From assembly GCF_029269825.1 (NCBI RefSeq), contig NZ_JARJHU010000003.1:720475-784474 (forward strand): 64,000 bases of DNA. Direction: 5' to 3'. How positions within the stretch are numbered: position 1 is the first letter of the stretch; the number at the start of each line of letters is the position of its first letter. Below the pieces are notes generated by a model. The model was not told the DNA's origin. It saw nothing but the letters and a program-made list of their open reading frames with translations, and searched no databases. This document shows positions 1 through 8,026 of the stretch, piece after piece. The position numbers and the translations under genes were made by a program. This DNA is from Pedobacter sp. JY14-1. GTDB lineage: Bacteria > Bacteroidota > Bacteroidia > Sphingobacteriales > Sphingobacteriaceae.

Positions 1-12
1 TTAGCGAATTTA

Positions 13-44
13 CAAAAAAAAACAGGCGGAGGGGATCATCTCCG
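13..44 (-). terminator. possible Rho-independent terminator
   Basis: On the minus strand a 5-bp GC stem (CGGAG/CTCCG, loop of 8) is followed after four bases by a run of T. It lies about 200 bases beyond the deacetylase stop, so it may end that transcript. Nothing else is evident in bases 1-237. Confidence 0.35.
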
Positions 45-237
45 GGTCATTGTATTATTTATATATGTTCTAAATAGCTTTGTTCGGCTGTTTTAAACCA
101 TGCATGTATATGCAGTCCGGTAGCGTACAGTACTGTCCGGTTATGAACGGTATACATTTTCGGTCTGCTGCTAAATTGTTGATATTGAATTTATTGCGTG
201 TTTTTACTTCTCTGGCCTGCAAATTGGCATTCAGGTG

Positions 238-855
238 TCAAAGCGCACGGAACTGGTAGCCCCTGGCGCTGAAGTGATGCAGCAGCCCCGGAAGGGCGTG
301 CTTTAACCGGTCGAAGGCTTTAATGCTGTCGTGAAAGACAACAATGGAGCCGTTGGTGGTGTGCCGGAGTACATTCTGCAGGCATTTTTCAGGTGTCAGA
401 CTTTGATCGAAATCGCCACTGAGGACATCCCACATGATGATTTCCATACCGGGAACGAGCTTGCGGATGCCGCTGGCCTGCGTTTTTCTGATCCTGCCGT
501 AGGGTGGACGGAACAGCCTGGTCTGTGTGAGCTGCTGACACTGGCTGAAGTTGTCGAGGTAGGTGTCATCGGGGGTAGCCCAACCGCGGAGGTGATTGTA
601 GGTGTGGTTACCGATGGAGTGGCCGTCGTTCTTTATCTTGCTGAAAATACCGGGATGTTTACGGATGTTGTCGCCAATGCAGAAAAATGTGGCTTTGGCG
701 CTGTACGTTTTTAAAGTTTTTAAGACGAATTCTGTAACATCAGGGATCGGGCCATCGTCAAAGGTGAGATAAATGACTTGTTCATCCCGGTTTTTATGCC
801 AGGTAAGCGATGGGTAATACCATTTCAGCAAAATGGGGGATTTGACAAGGTACAT
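238..855 (-). CDS. polysaccharide deacetylase (NodB domain)
   Basis: A 205-residue carbohydrate esterase family 4 (NodB homology) protein, a family that removes N- or O-acetyl groups from chitin-like, peptidoglycan or other polysaccharides using a divalent metal. Visible motifs are TFDDGP at residues 31-36 (catalytic base and metal aspartates), HTYNH at 84-88 (metal histidines) and RPPYG near 117-121, with a late VFHD. There is no signal peptide or membrane segment, so the protein is either cytoplasmic or exported in an unseen way. The ATG at 855 is preferred over an in-frame TTG at 861, which would lie inside the -7 promoter element. It is divergent from the TolC-type gene. The actual sugar substrate cannot be told. 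Confidence 0.85.
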   Translation of the reverse strand: MYLVKSPILLKWYYPSLTWHKNRDEQVIYLTFDDGPIPDVTEFVLKTLKTYSAKATFFCIGDNIRKHPGIFSKIKNDGHSIGNHTYNHLRGWATPDDTYLDNFSQCQQLTQTRLFRPPYGRIRKTQASGIRKLVPGMEIIMWDVLSGDFDQSLTPEKCLQNVLRHTTNGSIVVFHDSIKAFDRLKHALPGLLHHFSARGYQFRAL

Positions 856-858
856 GCC

Positions 859-866
859 CAAACTTA
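859..866 (-). promoter_or_regulatory. -7 element TAAGTTTG of the deacetylase gene
   Basis: It matches the Bacteroidota -7 consensus TAnnTTTG and lies only 3 bases before the ATG, so the mRNA would be leaderless. I see no clear -33 TTG at the expected distance. Confidence 0.35.
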
Positions 867-943
867 GAAAAAAATGCAGTTGGTGTACCCGAAAATTTAC
901 AAAATGAATAAGTTGTTTATATTAATATTGTGAAATTTAAATT

Positions 944-2284
944 ATGAAAAAGCTTACCTTAATTATTACACTTGCACTGTTGACTATTTGCTATATCGAT
1001 ACAGCAGCGCAGGAGGTGATCACGATACAGCAAGCTATTGAAAATACGCTCAATAATAATCTGCAGATAAAAAAGTCCAGGCTGAGCGAAGATGTGGCGT
1101 TTGAAAATTTCCGTCAGTCCAGACTGGCTATTTATCCGAGCCTGAATGCCGGGCTGAACCAGGACATGGGATGGGGCCGTAACAACCTCGGTAACACCGG
1201 TATTTACGAGAACACGCAAAACTATAGTTTCAGACCCGGGGCTTCGGCGTCTGTAGATATATTTAACGGGTTTGCGAAACTTAACCAGATCAGGCAAAAC
1301 AAGATTCTGCTCGAAGTGGGTAAAGCGAACACTGATAAGGTAAAAAATGACCTCATCCTGCAGGTGGTAACTTCATACATGGACATTCTTTATAATCGGG
1401 ACCGGTTAAAGGCCGCCAGGCAGCAGCTTGAAGTGGCCAATCTGCAGTTGAAACAACAACAAGAGCTTCTGGATGTAGGGAATAAGACACTTGCCGACAT
1501 TGCTGAGACACGCGCATTGGTGGCAACTGCAGAACTTGATGTGACCACGGCGGAAAATGCACTGTCGATCTCTTTAATTATCCTGGCCCAGTTGATGGAT
1601 ATCCCTTCTGATACGAGATATGAAGTTCAGGCACCCTCAATCGATACTTTTAAGGAGCCGACAATGGTATTCTCAGCGGAGCAGGTTTACCAGCAGGCAT
1701 TGAACATATACCCCGATATCAAATTGGCGGGGCTCAGGACTGCATCTGCAAAAAAGGATATTGACATCTCCAAAGGCGGTTATTTTCCAAGAGTTACATT
1801 GAGCGGCAGCTATGGGTCATTTTACAACTATAATTATAACCTGTCTGCTAATGAAAACGCACACTTCTGGAACCAGATCAAGAACAATGTTTCGAAGGGG
1901 GTTGGCCTTGGGATCTCGATTCCGATATTTAATGGCCTGCAGACCCGCATTACCGTGAAGCGTGCGAAGATTAACTACATGCAATACCAGGTAGATGAAC
2001 AGCTGGCCAAAAATAACCTGAACAAGATTGTTTATCAGGCAGTTGCCGATCTGAAAGCCGCAAGAAGTACTTACGAGTCCGCAACCAAAACATTTAACGC
2101 CCGCAGTGAAGCTTTTGTCGTGACCGAGCAGCGCTACAATGTGGGACTGGTGAATTCCCTGGATTTTAATACATCGCAGACAAATAGAAATAAAGCGGAG
2201 ATCGACATGATCAGGGCAAAATATGACCTGCTGTTTAAGGCAAAGGTGATTGATTATTACCTGGGCAAGCAGATCGTATTCTAA
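944..2284 (+). CDS. TolC family outer membrane efflux protein
   Basis: A 446-residue outer membrane factor: the trimeric channel-tunnel that lets inner-membrane pumps discharge drugs or proteins through the outer membrane. A Sec signal peptide covers about residues 1-22 and ends in TAAQ. The mature protein has the two-fold repeated helical OEP layout, with long Ala/Leu/Gln helices around residues 130-210 and 340-430, and a typical N-terminal IQQAIENTLNNNLQIK segment. The membrane-fusion adaptor starts 42 bases downstream on the same strand, so the two are probably cotranscribed. The pump itself is not in this operon. Family assignment is firm; substrate unknown. Confidence 0.9.
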   Translation: MKKLTLIITLALLTICYIDTAAQEVITIQQAIENTLNNNLQIKKSRLSEDVAFENFRQSRLAIYPSLNAGLNQDMGWGRNNLGNTGIYENTQNYSFRPGASASVDIFNGFAKLNQIRQNKILLEVGKANTDKVKNDLILQVVTSYMDILYNRDRLKAARQQLEVANLQLKQQQELLDVGNKTLADIAETRALVATAELDVTTAENALSISLIILAQLMDIPSDTRYEVQAPSIDTFKEPTMVFSAEQVYQQALNIYPDIKLAGLRTASAKKDIDISKGGYFPRVTLSGSYGSFYNYNYNLSANENAHFWNQIKNNVSKGVGLGISIPIFNGLQTRITVKRAKINYMQYQVDEQLAKNNLNKIVYQAVADLKAARSTYESATKTFNARSEAFVVTEQRYNVGLVNSLDFNTSQTNRNKAEIDMIRAKYDLLFKAKVIDYYLGKQIVF

Positions 2285-2326
2285 GACCGGAGCAGATAAT
2301 AGAAACACATATAAAACCAATAACTG

Positions 2327-3670
2327 ATGAAACTGAAGACCATATTGATAATCGTAGGCGCATTGGCGGTGCTGCTGGCTATAGCCAAATTTACCGGCCT
2401 GATCGGGGGCGAGAAAGTGGAAAAGGTAACTGTGGAAAAGGCGGCCGTGAAGGAGGTGATCGAAACGGTTACTGCCAGTGGAAAGATACAGCCTGAAACT
2501 GAAGTGAAGCTGAGTTCTGAGGTTTCGGGTGAGGTTACGGAACTTTTGGTAAAGGAGGGGGACATCGTCAAAAAGGGACAATTGCTGATCCGCGTGAGGC
2601 CGGATGTCCTGAAATCTGGCTTTGACAGGGCTGTGGCAGCCAATAGCTCGCAGCGGGCCAGCGTAGCTGCTGCACAGCAGATACTTCAGCAAAACCAGGC
2701 CAATTTTGTAAATGCAGAGGCAACTTATAAACGTAATGTTGAACTTCACGGTAAGAAAGTGATTTCCGCAGCTGAGTTCGATGCGGCGAAGGCTGCCTAC
2801 CTCACCGCCAAGACCAATCTGGGCCGTGCCAGGGAAGATTATACCGCTGCGAAGTTTCAGCAGGCGCAGACTGCCGCAAATGTTCAGGAAGCAGGCGCCA
2901 ATTTGGCCAAGGCAACGATCTATGCTCCTGTTGACGGCGTCATCTCCAAGCTTTCGGTTGAACTAGGAGATCGTATCCTGGGTACCGCACAGATGGCGGG
3001 TACAGAAATTATGAGGATATCTAACCTGAATTCTATGGAGGTAAATGTCGATGTAAACGAAAATGACATTAACCGGGTAAATGTAAATGATAAGGCTACC
3101 ATTGAGGTAGATGCATTTGCGGACAGGAAGTTTAAAGGGATAGTTACCGAGATCGCCAGTTCTTCGAAAGATGTTGGAACGGCGACATCTACCGACCAGG
3201 TGACGAATTTTGTGGTGAAAGTGCGTATACTGACAGAGTCTTATAACGACCTGAAGGAAGGCGCAAGAGATTTACCCTCACCTTTCAGGCCCGGGCTGAG
3301 TGCTACTGTGGATATCGAAAGCGAAACGGTGAAAGGATTGTCGGTACCTATCCAGGCAGTATTTACCGATGACAACCAGGCAAAGCCGAACACAGAGCCG
3401 AATAATAATAATGACTCTGGTAAGCAGAAGTCTAAGCTGACGGACAAGACGATAAAACAATATGTTTATGTGTATGGCAGTGATGGTAAGGTAAAGAAGA
3501 CAGAAGTAACGACCGGTATACAGAACGACCAGTATATTGTGGTCAAATCTGGCCTGAAGGCGGGAGAAGAAATCGTGACAGGCCCGTATTCCGCAATCCA
3601 GGGCCGGTTAAAAGATGGCGCAAAGGTTGAAAAAACGACTAAGGACCAGTTGTTTGCTGCTCCAAAATAA
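2327..3670 (+). CDS. periplasmic adaptor subunit, HlyD/MacA type
   Basis: A 447-residue membrane fusion protein that would join an inner-membrane ABC (MacB-like) or RND pump to the TolC-type partner encoded just upstream. One N-terminal membrane anchor covers about residues 4-24. A lipoyl-like half-motif (VKEGDIVKKGQLLIRV) sits near residue 75-90, followed by a long alpha-hairpin rich in Ala/Gln (about 105-195), the second lipoyl half (APVDGVISKL) and beta-barrel domains. The C-terminal part carries an unusual low-complexity insert of Asn/Lys/Asp near residues 355-375. A strong terminator follows, so no pump gene is transcribed with it. The adaptor may therefore serve a pump encoded elsewhere. 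Confidence 0.88.
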   Translation: MKLKTILIIVGALAVLLAIAKFTGLIGGEKVEKVTVEKAAVKEVIETVTASGKIQPETEVKLSSEVSGEVTELLVKEGDIVKKGQLLIRVRPDVLKSGFDRAVAANSSQRASVAAAQQILQQNQANFVNAEATYKRNVELHGKKVISAAEFDAAKAAYLTAKTNLGRAREDYTAAKFQQAQTAANVQEAGANLAKATIYAPVDGVISKLSVELGDRILGTAQMAGTEIMRISNLNSMEVNVDVNENDINRVNVNDKATIEVDAFADRKFKGIVTEIASSSKDVGTATSTDQVTNFVVKVRILTESYNDLKEGARDLPSPFRPGLSATVDIESETVKGLSVPIQAVFTDDNQAKPNTEPNNNNDSGKQKSKLTDKTIKQYVYVYGSDGKVKKTEVTTGIQNDQYIVVKSGLKAGEEIVTGPYSAIQGRLKDGAKVEKTTKDQLFAAPK

Positions 3671-3707
3671 AATGATCGGACTTCAATCGTTTTAAATAAC
3701 TAAATTG

Positions 3708-3738
3708 CCCCGGCTAAAATAAGCCGGGGTTTTTTATT
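3708..3738 (+). terminator. Rho-independent terminator after the efflux operon
   Basis: A perfect 8-bp stem (CCCCGGCT/AGCCGGGG, loop AAAATA) is followed by six T and a T-rich tail. The T tract ends about 9 bases before the gpsA start codon. Confidence 0.9.
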
Positions 3739-3746
3739 TTTTTGCT

Positions 3747-4745
3747 ATGGTACCTAGAGTTGCAATGATTGGCGGTGGTAGCTGGGCTACAGCGATTGTC
3801 AAGATGCTTTCGGATAATTTCGCTGCGAAGGAGATCTACTGGTGGATGCGGAATGTGACAGCAATTGAACACATCCGTAAATATAAACACAATCCGAGTT
3901 ACCTGAGTTCTGTAGAGGTCAGGATACCGGAAGATAATATTTCCAATGACCTGTCCGGTGTGATCGCTGCAGCGGATTATATTATTCTTAATGTGCCTGC
4001 CGCCTTTCTGAAGGAAACGCTGGCCGCGATTGGCCCTGAGGCGCTGAAAGGTAAGAAAGTGGTTTCTGCAATTAAGGGGATTGTACCTGAAGACAACAGC
4101 ATTGTGGGTGAATTTATCCATAACAACTATGGCGTGCAACTGGAAGATATCCTGGTGATCAGCGGCCCTTGTCATGCAGAGGAAGTTGCGCTGGAAAAGC
4201 TGTCTTATCTCACTATTGCGGGCATAGATACGGCGCTTGCATCACGTTTCGCAGGACTGGTTTCTACCAGGTATATCAAAGCGAATGTGTCCGATGACAT
4301 CTTCGGTACAGAGTATGCAGCCGTTCTTAAGAACATTTACGCAGTTGCCAGTGGCATTTGCCATGGCGTTGGATATGGAGATAATTTTCAGGCTGTACTC
4401 ATCGCCAATGCGATCCGGGAAATCAAACGGTTTGTAGATGCTGTGCATCCGATATCAAGGGACATTAATGAATCTGCTTACCTGGGTGACTTGCTGGTTA
4501 CGGCATATTCTCAATTTAGCCGCAACCGTACCTTTGGTAACATGATCGGAAAGGGGTATACAGTGAAATCGGCGCAGCTGGAAATGAATATGATCGCAGA
4601 GGGGTATTATGCGGTAAAATCTATGCATCATGTGAATAAGAAGTATAAGGTAGATATGCCGATCAGCAGAGCCGTCTATGCAGTTCTGTATGAAAAGCAT
4701 AGTCCGCAGATTGAAATGAGGCTGCTGACAGAACAACTGAGTTAA
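3747..4745 (+). CDS. gpsA: NAD(P)H-dependent glycerol-3-phosphate dehydrogenase
   Basis: A 332-residue cytoplasmic enzyme that reduces dihydroxyacetone phosphate to sn-glycerol 3-phosphate for phospholipid synthesis. The N-terminal Rossmann motif MIGGGSWATA lies at residues 7-16. Further family blocks are SAIKGI, ISGPCHAEEVA (near 138-148) and the C-terminal catalytic region with LKNIYAVASGICHGVGYGDN. Length is as usual for the family. The ATG at 3747 is required, since the next Met is already inside the Rossmann motif, although it sits directly behind a terminator U-tract with no visible Shine-Dalgarno. Convergent with the DEAD-box helicase gene, sharing a bidirectional terminator. Confidence 0.93.
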   Translation: MVPRVAMIGGGSWATAIVKMLSDNFAAKEIYWWMRNVTAIEHIRKYKHNPSYLSSVEVRIPEDNISNDLSGVIAAADYIILNVPAAFLKETLAAIGPEALKGKKVVSAIKGIVPEDNSIVGEFIHNNYGVQLEDILVISGPCHAEEVALEKLSYLTIAGIDTALASRFAGLVSTRYIKANVSDDIFGTEYAAVLKNIYAVASGICHGVGYGDNFQAVLIANAIREIKRFVDAVHPISRDINESAYLGDLLVTAYSQFSRNRTFGNMIGKGYTVKSAQLEMNMIAEGYYAVKSMHHVNKKYKVDMPISRAVYAVLYEKHSPQIEMRLLTEQLS

Positions 4746-4774
4746 ATATCCGTTGCGGAGTATAACAGGTAAAG

Positions 4775-4815
4775 AAAAGCCCCGGTCAGTATAACTGCAC
4801 CGGGGCTTTTCTTTT
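4775..4815. terminator. bidirectional Rho-independent terminator
   Basis: A perfect 12-bp inverted repeat AAAAGCCCCGGT/ACCGGGGCTTTT with a 12-base loop. It has T runs on both strands and separates the convergent gpsA and helicase genes. Confidence 0.9.
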
Positions 4816-4828
4816 ATTCGTACGCTAT

Positions 4829-6643
4829 CTATCTGCGCCTTCCGCTTTCGCGCTTTCCATGCCGTTCTTCACGGCTTCTGCCGGAATAGTCTCTGAAGCC
4901 ACCGTTGCTGCCGCCCTCACGCCTTCCGCTTTCACGTTTTCCTCCGAAGCTTTTTCGCTCTCCGTCGCGACGTTTGCTGCCATTATAGCTACCGCCGCCG
5001 CGGCTTTTGGATTCACCTTCAGCTGTCTGTTCTATCCGCACGCCGCGGCCATTAAAGTCTACGTTCCTGAAGTTATTCAGCAGGCCGTCTACAGCTGTAT
5101 TTTCGATATCAAAGAAAGAGTATACACCTTTCAGGTCAATCTTCCCGATAGATTTTCCGCTGATCTTTCCGTTGTTACAAACGAAAGACAACAGGTCGCC
5201 GCGGGTAAAGTCGTCTACTGAGCCCAGGTTGATGAACATTCTGGTGTAACCGTCGTCGTTGCGTACGCGGCTTCCGCGCTCTGGCCTTTCACCATGCTCA
5301 CCGCGGCGCTCTTCGCTGACGTTCAGGTCGGGCGCGTTTTTATAATACTCCAGGAATCGGTTGAATTCCAGCGAGGCAAAGCGTTTGATCACTTCTTCTT
5401 TGCTCAATTCCGAGAATTCATCCATAATGCGTGGGATGTACTGCTCGATCTGAGCTTCATTTACTTCCACGTTATGTACTTTGTGTACCAGTGCAAACAG
5501 TTGTTTTTCACACACATCAAAGCCGGTAGGCAGATCTGCCTTGGTAAACTTCTTGCCAATGATCTTTTCGATCTGACGGATCTTTCCGAGTTCCTTTGAA
5601 TTGATGATGCAAATGGATACACCTGTTTTTCCGGCGCGGCCGGTCCGCCCGCTTCTGTGGGTATAGCTTTCTACCTCATCAGGAAGGGCATAATTGATCA
5701 CGTGGGTAACATTGTTTACATCGATACCCCTCGCCGCTACGTCGGTAGCGATCAGCAGTTGCATGCTGCGGTCACGGAACCGTTGCATGACTTTGTCGCG
5801 TTGTTGCTGGGAAAGGTCGCCGTGCAGTGCATCGGCATTGTATCCGTCCTTGATCAGGTGTTCCGCTACTTCCTGGGTATCAATTTTGGTTTTGCAGAAT
5901 ACGACACCGAAGATCTCGGGATTAAAGTCTACGATGCGTTTCAGAGCAGCATATTTATCCCTTGCACGGACGATATAGTATTCGTGCTCAATATTTACGT
6001 TACCTGTATTCTTGGTGCCCATGGTAAGTTCTACCGGGTCTTCCATGTAATTGCGGGCGATCCGCCTTACTTCTGGTGGCATGGTGGCCGAGAACAGCCA
6101 TGTTTTTTTGTCGTCAGGTGTGGTTGACAGAATGTCGTTGATGTCTTCCTGGAAGCCCATGTTGAGCATCTCATCTGCTTCGTCCAGTACAACGTAGCTC
6201 ACGTCACTGAAGTCTATCGCCTTACGGCGGATGATGTCCAGCATACGGCCTGGAGTGGCTACGACGATCTGTACGCCTTGCCTGATTTCACGGAGCTGCT
6301 GTACAATGTTGGCACCGCCATAAACGGCTACCACATTTGCCCCCGGAATGTTCTTGGAGAAATTCCTGATGTCGCCTGTGATCTGTAAGCATAGCTCCCT
6401 GGTAGGGCACAGGACGAGTGCCTGGGGCTTTCTTATGCTAAAGTCGATCAATTCTAACAGCGGCAAGCCAAATGCTGCTGTCTTTCCTGTTCCTGTTTGG
6501 GCCAAACCAACAAAATCGTTACTGCCCTCTAACAGTACAGGAATACTTTGTTCCTGAATAGGAGTTGGGTTTTCAAATCCCAGGTCCTTTATGGCATTAA
6601 CAACGTCATCACTTATCCCCAAATTACTAAATGGGTTTATCAT
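4829..6643 (-). CDS. DEAD-box ATP-dependent RNA helicase with DbpA-type RNA-binding domain
   Basis: A 604-residue RNA helicase that unwinds short RNA duplexes, with likely roles in ribosome assembly, mRNA turnover or cold adaptation. Visible motifs: Q motif (NPTPIQEQSIP, residues 25-35), Walker A AQTGTGKT (48-55), DEAD (154-157), SAT (185-187) and HRSGRTGRAG in the second RecA lobe. A DbpA/CsdA-like RRM fold follows at about residues 455-535. The tail, from about 540, is extremely rich in Arg, Gly and Ser with RGG-like repeats, as in proteins that bind RNA without sequence preference. The start at MINPFSNLG fits the family; an upstream in-frame ATG would add 7 untypical residues. Monocistronic by appearance. 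Confidence 0.92.
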   Translation of the reverse strand: MINPFSNLGISDDVVNAIKDLGFENPTPIQEQSIPVLLEGSNDFVGLAQTGTGKTAAFGLPLLELIDFSIRKPQALVLCPTRELCLQITGDIRNFSKNIPGANVVAVYGGANIVQQLREIRQGVQIVVATPGRMLDIIRRKAIDFSDVSYVVLDEADEMLNMGFQEDINDILSTTPDDKKTWLFSATMPPEVRRIARNYMEDPVELTMGTKNTGNVNIEHEYYIVRARDKYAALKRIVDFNPEIFGVVFCKTKIDTQEVAEHLIKDGYNADALHGDLSQQQRDKVMQRFRDRSMQLLIATDVAARGIDVNNVTHVINYALPDEVESYTHRSGRTGRAGKTGVSICIINSKELGKIRQIEKIIGKKFTKADLPTGFDVCEKQLFALVHKVHNVEVNEAQIEQYIPRIMDEFSELSKEEVIKRFASLEFNRFLEYYKNAPDLNVSEERRGEHGERPERGSRVRNDDGYTRMFINLGSVDDFTRGDLLSFVCNNGKISGKSIGKIDLKGVYSFFDIENTAVDGLLNNFRNVDFNGRGVRIEQTAEGESKSRGGGSYNGSKRRDGERKSFGGKRESGRREGGSNGGFRDYSGRSREERHGKRESGRRR

Positions 6644-6661
6644 GTATATAAAATTAAGCCG

Positions 6662-6669
6662 CAAAGGTA
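6662..6669 (-). promoter_or_regulatory. -7 element TACCTTTG of the helicase gene
   Basis: It matches TAnnTTTG and lies 18 bases upstream of the ATG at 6643. No good -33 element is seen. Confidence 0.35.
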
Positions 6670-6724
6670 CGGTTAATAATCCGTATTTTCGGTGTTGTTA
6701 ACTAAATAAAAATGAGGGGGTTAG

Positions 6725-7183
6725 TTATCTGAGTCTGTCCGCTGACCGCAGTAATTGTTCGTCTTTGCGTATTCCTCTGAAGGCAAGTACACAAAATACA
6801 ACCGAAAGCAGGGGCAAAATAATGCCTATTCCGAAGGATGCACTTTCCAGTCCGCCTGGTATCTTGCCTGCATAGCTGACGGTCCAGAAGGAAAGGCCCG
6901 CGATAAGGATGATGACTGTACTGATGATCCGTTTTTGCACCGTGCGGTTTCTGAAGCTGAAAATAGCCGCAAAACAAATAAGCGCAGTAACCAGGACGCC
7001 TGTGTATAATGGACGGAAGGTTTCTATCTTTTGTGCCGTTCCGTTGCTTTGCTGGTATAATCCCGTAACAGTGACCCAAAATTCAGAACCACTGTTTTGA
7101 TTGCTTGCCACCGGTAACAATAACAACAAAACCAACGATAGACTGGCTAAAAACAGCCATATAGACTGAACCCTTTGTATCAT
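6725..7183 (-). CDS. DUF4293 family membrane protein
   Basis: A 152-residue integral membrane protein with four predicted hydrophobic helices (about residues 7-26, 58-78, 86-104 and 115-135). It matches the pattern of the Bacteroidota-specific DUF4293 family, including the N-terminal MIQRVQSIWLFLA block that is the family's best conserved part. Function is unknown. It is divergent from truA, with about 78 bases between the starts. No catalytic residues are evident. Confidence 0.75.
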   Translation of the reverse strand: MIQRVQSIWLFLASLSLVLLLLLPVASNQNSGSEFWVTVTGLYQQSNGTAQKIETFRPLYTGVLVTALICFAAIFSFRNRTVQKRIISTVIILIAGLSFWTVSYAGKIPGGLESASFGIGIILPLLSVVFCVLAFRGIRKDEQLLRSADRLR

Positions 7184-7242
7184 ATCAAATCCACAATTTC
7201 AACAAAGATACCAAAAGGCTGAAACTAAGCAATCCAAAAACG

Positions 7243-7250
7243 TAGATTTG
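7243..7250 (+). promoter_or_regulatory. -7 element TAGATTTG of truA
   Basis: It matches TAnnTTTG and ends 11 bases before the truA ATG, which would give a very short leader. No convincing -33 element. Confidence 0.35.
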
Positions 7251-7261
7251 CGGCATTGACC

Positions 7262-8023
7262 ATGTATCGATACTTTACAGAGCTATCCTATAAGGGCACC
7301 GGATTTCACGGCTGGCAAAGCCAGCCAAATGCCGTTAGTGTTCAGGAAATACTGGACCGCGCATTGTCTGTTTTTTTCCGGGAACCGGTGGTATCTGTGG
7401 GCTGCGGCCGTACAGATACCGGCGTGCATGCGACGCAGTTTTTCGCCCATTTCGATCTCCACACACCATACGGACAGGCCGATGAAGACAACCGGCTGGA
7501 GAAGGCTGTTAACGGGATCAACGCGCTGTTGCCTTATGAGATCGCTGTAAAGCGGGTCTTCCCGGTCGGTCCGGAAGCACACGCAAGATTTGACGCCAAC
7601 TCACGGGCCTATCACTACCATCTGCATTTTAACAAGGACCCTTTTTTACTGGACAGGTCCTGGCTTTTCAAGGGAGTCCTCGATGTAGAAGCGATGAACG
7701 AAGCAGCGGCCCTGCTAAAGGACTATACCGACTTTTCCTGTTTCAGTAAATCACATACGCAGACTTTTACGAACAATTGCAGGATTACGGAAGCATTCTT
7801 TGAGCCATTTGACAATGGGCTCAGATTTACGATCCGCGCAGACCGGTTTCTGCGGAATATGGTGCGTGCGATTGTCGGTACATTGGTACTTGTCGGGAAG
7901 CAGGAGGTTGACCTGGAGAGATTTCGCGAGATCATTGAAAGTAAAGACCGGAGCAATGCCGGGCAGTCTGTTCCTGCCTGTGGTCTGTATCTGGTCAGTG
8001 TTACTTATCCTTTTTTATCATAA
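7262..8023 (+). CDS. truA: tRNA pseudouridine synthase A
   Basis: A 253-residue enzyme that isomerises U38-U40 in the anticodon stem-loop of many tRNAs. The TruA fold is recognisable from the N-terminal YFTELSYKGTGFHGWQ block, the catalytic RTDTGVHA motif (Asp nucleophile, about residues 52-59) and the C-terminal FLRNMVRAIVG motif. The ATG at 7262 is preferred to an in-frame TTG six bases earlier. The exporter gene begins 3 bases after the stop, so the two are probably translated from one mRNA. Confidence 0.95.
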   Translation: MYRYFTELSYKGTGFHGWQSQPNAVSVQEILDRALSVFFREPVVSVGCGRTDTGVHATQFFAHFDLHTPYGQADEDNRLEKAVNGINALLPYEIAVKRVFPVGPEAHARFDANSRAYHYHLHFNKDPFLLDRSWLFKGVLDVEAMNEAAALLKDYTDFSCFSKSHTQTFTNNCRITEAFFEPFDNGLRFTIRADRFLRNMVRAIVGTLVLVGKQEVDLERFREIIESKDRSNAGQSVPACGLYLVSVTYPFLS

Positions 8024-8026
8024 GCG

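Noticed and set aside
1817..2749. 310-codon open frame on the minus strand
   Set aside because: It is antisense to the TolC and adaptor genes and shows no domain.
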